DNA from: DASPLX01 sp035627375
GTDB lineage: Bacteria; Pseudomonadota; Gammaproteobacteria; Burkholderiales; Burkholderiaceae_D
Direction of reading: 5' to 3'
Length of the DNA: 64,000 nucleotides
NCBI GenBank assembly: GCA_035627375.1
Contig: DASPLX010000039.1
Span: forward strand, 12,935 to 76,934
Shown here: one piece after another, positions 61,684-64,000 of the stretch
How the letters are laid out: the number at the start of each line of letters is the position of its first letter
Numbering within the stretch: position 1 is the first letter of the stretch
Notes under the pieces: generated by a model
What the model saw: only the letters and a program-made list of their open reading frames with translations
The model's database searches: none
What the model was told of the DNA's origin: nothing
Position numbers and translations under genes: made by a program

Positions 61684-62136
61684 ATGCAGGTGCTGATTCA
61701 TCGTGATAGCCGAGCGTGGCAGATGCAAGTGTGGGTTTCCTTTGCGATCGCCGTTTTTCTATGCGGCGTCGGCTTGGCCTATCTGCCGGGTGCGGATCTC
61801 GACCGCGCCTTCATGATCATGGGTTATCTGTTCTGCCTGACTTCGGCCTTCGTGCTGGCCAAGTTCGTGCGCGACAGCGAAAAGAGCAGGATCGAGGGCA
61901 AGCGCGAAGACACGCCGATGTTCAAGTATGTCGTGTGGAGCGGGTTCTTCCTCGCGATGGCGTTGACCGGCTGGGGCTTGCTGCGCATGAATATCAACGA
62001 AACCTACAAGGCTTTCCTCGGCGTGAGCTGGCTCTACCTCATTACCTGCGCCTTCACGCTGGCCAAGATGCTGCGCGACAAGCACGAGGCGGATGTGAGC
62101 GAAGCGCGCTTGAAGGCCGGCAAGGACAGCGTTTGA
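61684..62136 (+). CDS. YiaA/YiaB-type inner membrane protein
   Basis: A 150-residue protein with two YiaAB two-helix units (about residues 12-58 and 78-125): WVSFAIAVFLCGVGLAYLPG... and VVWSGFFLAMALTGWGLLRMN, each ending AFVLAK or AFTLAK. Cell-envelope proteins of this family have no firm function. AAGGAGAAG just before the ATG is a strong ribosome site, and TATACT at 61649-61654 is a likely -10 element. Confidence 0.85.
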   Translation: MQVLIHRDSRAWQMQVWVSFAIAVFLCGVGLAYLPGADLDRAFMIMGYLFCLTSAFVLAKFVRDSEKSRIEGKREDTPMFKYVVWSGFFLAMALTGWGLLRMNINETYKAFLGVSWLYLITCAFTLAKMLRDKHEADVSEARLKAGKDSV

Positions 62137-62165
62137 CCACCTTTTCGGCAACCACGGGAGTTCTC

Positions 62166-62594
62166 ATGAAAACCTGTCTCGTCACCCTGCTGGCCTGTGC
62201 TTCCCTCGCGTTCTCGGCCGCTCCGGCGCGAGCGCATAGCGAAGCATCGGCCCTCAGCGCCGTTTCCGCCTTGCCGGTGGCGTCCGTCGTCGCCGGAGCC
62301 AGCGTCGCGGTTCCGGCCGCTCTTGCCGTCTCCGGCGCGGTGCTCGTCGTCAAGGCGGTCGAAGTCTCGGCGCACGGAACGCTTCTGATCCTGGAAAGCG
62401 CCTCCGACGGCGCGCGAATCAGCATCGACATCGCCGGCAGCGGACTGGCCGCCGGCTCTCTCGCGGTCGGCACCACGGTCACCGTCAGCGTCATCGGTTC
62501 CGGCGTCGTGCTGTCCGCCGCCGGCGAAGCGATCGCCTTCCTGCCGAATGCGCTCGGCAAGGCGCTCCTCAGCAACGAACGCCTGACGTATTGA
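62166..62594 (+). CDS. Exported hypothetical protein
   Basis: A 142-residue protein with a signal peptide (ending ARAHS, about residue 23) and an Ala/Val/Ser-rich mature part with two hydrophobic stretches (about 35-62 and 90-125). I recognise no family. It lies 29 bases after the YiaA-like gene and seven bases before a DUF2145 gene, with which it is probably co-transcribed. Confidence 0.7.
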   Translation: MKTCLVTLLACASLAFSAAPARAHSEASALSAVSALPVASVVAGASVAVPAALAVSGAVLVVKAVEVSAHGTLLILESASDGARISIDIAGSGLAAGSLAVGTTVTVSVIGSGVVLSAAGEAIAFLPNALGKALLSNERLTY

Positions 62595-62601
62595 CGACGA
62601 C

Positions 62602-63405
62602 ATGAAACCAACCCGAAACAGCGTCGCGCTGGCCTGCGCCGTCTTTCTGCTGGCCGCCGGGCCGGCGCATGCGGGACGCTCGTGCGAAGCGAAGCGCCCC
62701 AGCGCACAGACGATCGAAAAGGGCATGAACCTGGCCGAACGCACCTGGAAGGAACTCGAGGCCAGCGGCAACAGGGTGGTGATCCTGGCGCGCGCCGTCC
62801 AGGATTTGTCGAAATACGGCCTGCGCTATTCGCATATCGGCTTCGCCTACCGGCAGCCGGCCGCCAACGGGGAACACGTCTGGCGCGTCCTGCACAAGCT
62901 CAATCATTGCGGCACGGCGGAAGCCGCGATCTATCGGCAAGGACTCGGCGAATTCTTTCTCGACGACTTGTGGCACTACGAAGCCGCCTATGCGGTGCCG
63001 TCGCGGGAAGTGCAGGAAAAGCTGCTCGCGGCGCTGCTGGACGAACGGGCCGTGCGCCTGCATCACAAGCCGTACAGCATCGTCAGCTATGCCTGGGGGC
63101 GCAAATACCAGCAGTCGAATCAATGGGCGATCGAAACCCTCGCCTCGGCCATGTCCTCCACGGCCGTCACGCGCGCGCAGGCCCAGGCCTGGCTGCAACT
63201 TCACGGCTATCAACCGACGACGTTGAGGATCGGACCGCTGACCCGGTTGGGCGGACGTCTCGGCTCGGCCAATGTGGCCTTCGATGATCATCCGAGCGAA
63301 AAGCGTTTCTCGGACCGGATCGAGACCGTGACGGCCGATTCGGTGTTCGCATGGCTGGAGCGTTCCGGACTGGCCGGTCCGAAAATGGCGATCGGCTTGC
63401 GGTAA
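62602..63405 (+). CDS. Exported DUF2145 family protein
   Basis: A 267-residue protein with a signal peptide (ending AHAGRSC, about residue 25). The body shows DUF2145 features: YSHIGFAYRQP, VWRVLHKLNHCGTAEAAIYRQGLGEFFLDDLWHYEA and SNQWAIETLASAM. The conserved His and Cys suggest an NlpC/P60-like papain fold, but that is only a guess from pattern. It is the second gene of a pair with the exported protein before it. Confidence 0.85.
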   Translation: MKPTRNSVALACAVFLLAAGPAHAGRSCEAKRPSAQTIEKGMNLAERTWKELEASGNRVVILARAVQDLSKYGLRYSHIGFAYRQPAANGEHVWRVLHKLNHCGTAEAAIYRQGLGEFFLDDLWHYEAAYAVPSREVQEKLLAALLDERAVRLHHKPYSIVSYAWGRKYQQSNQWAIETLASAMSSTAVTRAQAQAWLQLHGYQPTTLRIGPLTRLGGRLGSANVAFDDHPSEKRFSDRIETVTADSVFAWLERSGLAGPKMAIGLR

Positions 63406-63451
63406 GCGTCTCTCTTCCGCAGAAGCGCCGCCGAACCCGGCGGCGCGCACG

Positions 63452-64000
63452 TCACTCTTCCTTGGCGCCGTCGATTCCGAGTTCCTGGATCTTGCGCGTG
63501 ATGGTGTTGCGCCCGATCCCGAGCCGCACCGCGGCGTCGTTCTTGCGGCCGTGCGTGTATTTCAGGGCGGTCTTGATCAGCGCCGATTCGAACTGGCGGC
63601 CGAGCGCGTCCATCACTTCCGGCTGACCAGCGGATAGCATGTGCTCCGCTTCGGACTCGAGCAAGGCGATCCAGCCGGCCTTTTCCGCGGCGCCGTTCGC
63701 GACCGTCACCGGTGCCATGGCGGGCATCTTGAGCGCGGCCGCGTCGCCGGGCCGGTATCCTTCCACCGCCGGCGGCGGCGCATGAACCGGCGCCGGCGCC
63801 GCCGTCTGCATCATCAGCGGCTCGCCCGCGGTCAGATCGTGCGGCAGATCCTTGATCTCGACCGTCTGCCCCGGCGCCATCACCGTGATCCAATTGCACA
63901 GGTTTTCGAGCTGGCGCACATTGCCCGGCAATTCGAGGCCGGCGAGGAATTGCATCGCCGCCTCGGACATGCGCTTGGCCTCGACGCCGAGCTGCCGGGC
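63452..64000 (-). CDS. ntrC: NtrC, nitrogen regulation response regulator (C-terminal part)
   Basis: The last 182 residues of a sigma-54 activator; the 5' part lies beyond the window. LPGNVRQLENLCNW is the end of the AAA+ domain and is followed by VMAPGQTVEIKDLP. A Pro/Ala linker leads to the Fis-type DNA-binding end (ESALIKTALKYTHGRKNDAAVRLGIGRNTITRKIQELG), characteristic of NtrC. It regulates nitrogen assimilation when phosphorylated by NtrB. It is convergent with the DUF2145 gene. Confidence 0.93.
   Translation of the reverse strand, partial: ARQLGVEAKRMSEAAMQFLAGLELPGNVRQLENLCNWITVMAPGQTVEIKDLPHDLTAGEPLMMQTAAPAPVHAPPPAVEGYRPGDAAALKMPAMAPVTVANGAAEKAGWIALLESEAEHMLSAGQPEVMDALGRQFESALIKTALKYTHGRKNDAAVRLGIGRNTITRKIQELGIDGAKEE

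Overview
This is a gene-dense, high-GC stretch of a betaproteobacterial chromosome, most likely from Burkholderiales, family Oxalobacteraceae (Herbaspirillum/Noviherbaspirillum/Massilia-like). The assignment is inferred from the gene complement: scpA-panC, the CysI/DUF934/CysH/CysDN sulfur block, AcnD/PrpF-type propionate genes under a sigma-54 PrpR, divergent lptFG/pepA, and many TonB-linked and DUF families typical of the group. I saw no rRNA, tRNA, phage, plasmid or intact insertion-sequence genes. Both edge genes (scpA, ntrC) are cut by the window.

Layout. 1-5.5 kb: end of scpA, panC, a cobalamin-type periplasmic binding protein, a DUF2214 membrane protein, an amino-acid-type binding protein, an orphan ParA-like ATPase, a hotdog thioesterase and an alpha/beta hydrolase. 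5.8-10.8 kb: a cheZ-cheA pair without the usual chemotaxis neighbours, an NTF2-like protein and a large TonB/TolA-like protein. 10.8-20.4 kb: a fumarylacetoacetate-hydrolase operon, then cysB divergent from a sulfur block (tauE-like exporter, cysI, DUF934, cysH, cysD, cysN, cobA) with a convergent cbiX. CysH carries cluster cysteines and there is no cysC, so the block looks like direct APS reduction, with CobA and CbiX supplying siroheme for CysI. 20.5-22 kb: a lower-GC gene for a 508-residue protein with an F-box-like motif. 22-28.5 kb: lptG, lptF, pepA, a trypsin-like lipoprotein with a bacterial Ig-like domain, and xth. 28.6-41.3 kb: a double-domain M16 peptidase and a complete 2-methylcitrate cycle locus (prpE; prpB-prpC-acnD-prpF; divergent prpR) with a near-consensus sigma-54 promoter and a candidate upstream PrpR site.

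41.3-48.8 kb: small unknowns, two universal stress proteins, a MAPEG protein, a 165-bp fold-back element, a cupin-LysE-acetyltransferase operon, a receiver-GGDEF protein and a PAP2 phosphatase/START-like pair. 48.8-51.7 kb: a divergent QueA-like protein and an SDR enzyme in one operon, opposed by an XRE-cupin regulator whose 3' end is followed by a four-unit 98-bp tandem repeat. 51.7-60.1 kb: an Oar-like TonB-dependent receptor, then a lipoprotein 5'-nucleotidase, an exported S1/P1 nuclease and an exported adenosine deaminase. The last three form an apparent envelope pathway from nucleic acid to inosine and are the best candidate here for an undescribed functional system. 60.1-64 kb: an acetyltransferase, an XRE regulator, a YiaA-like protein, an exported pair (unknown plus DUF2145) and the 3' part of ntrC.
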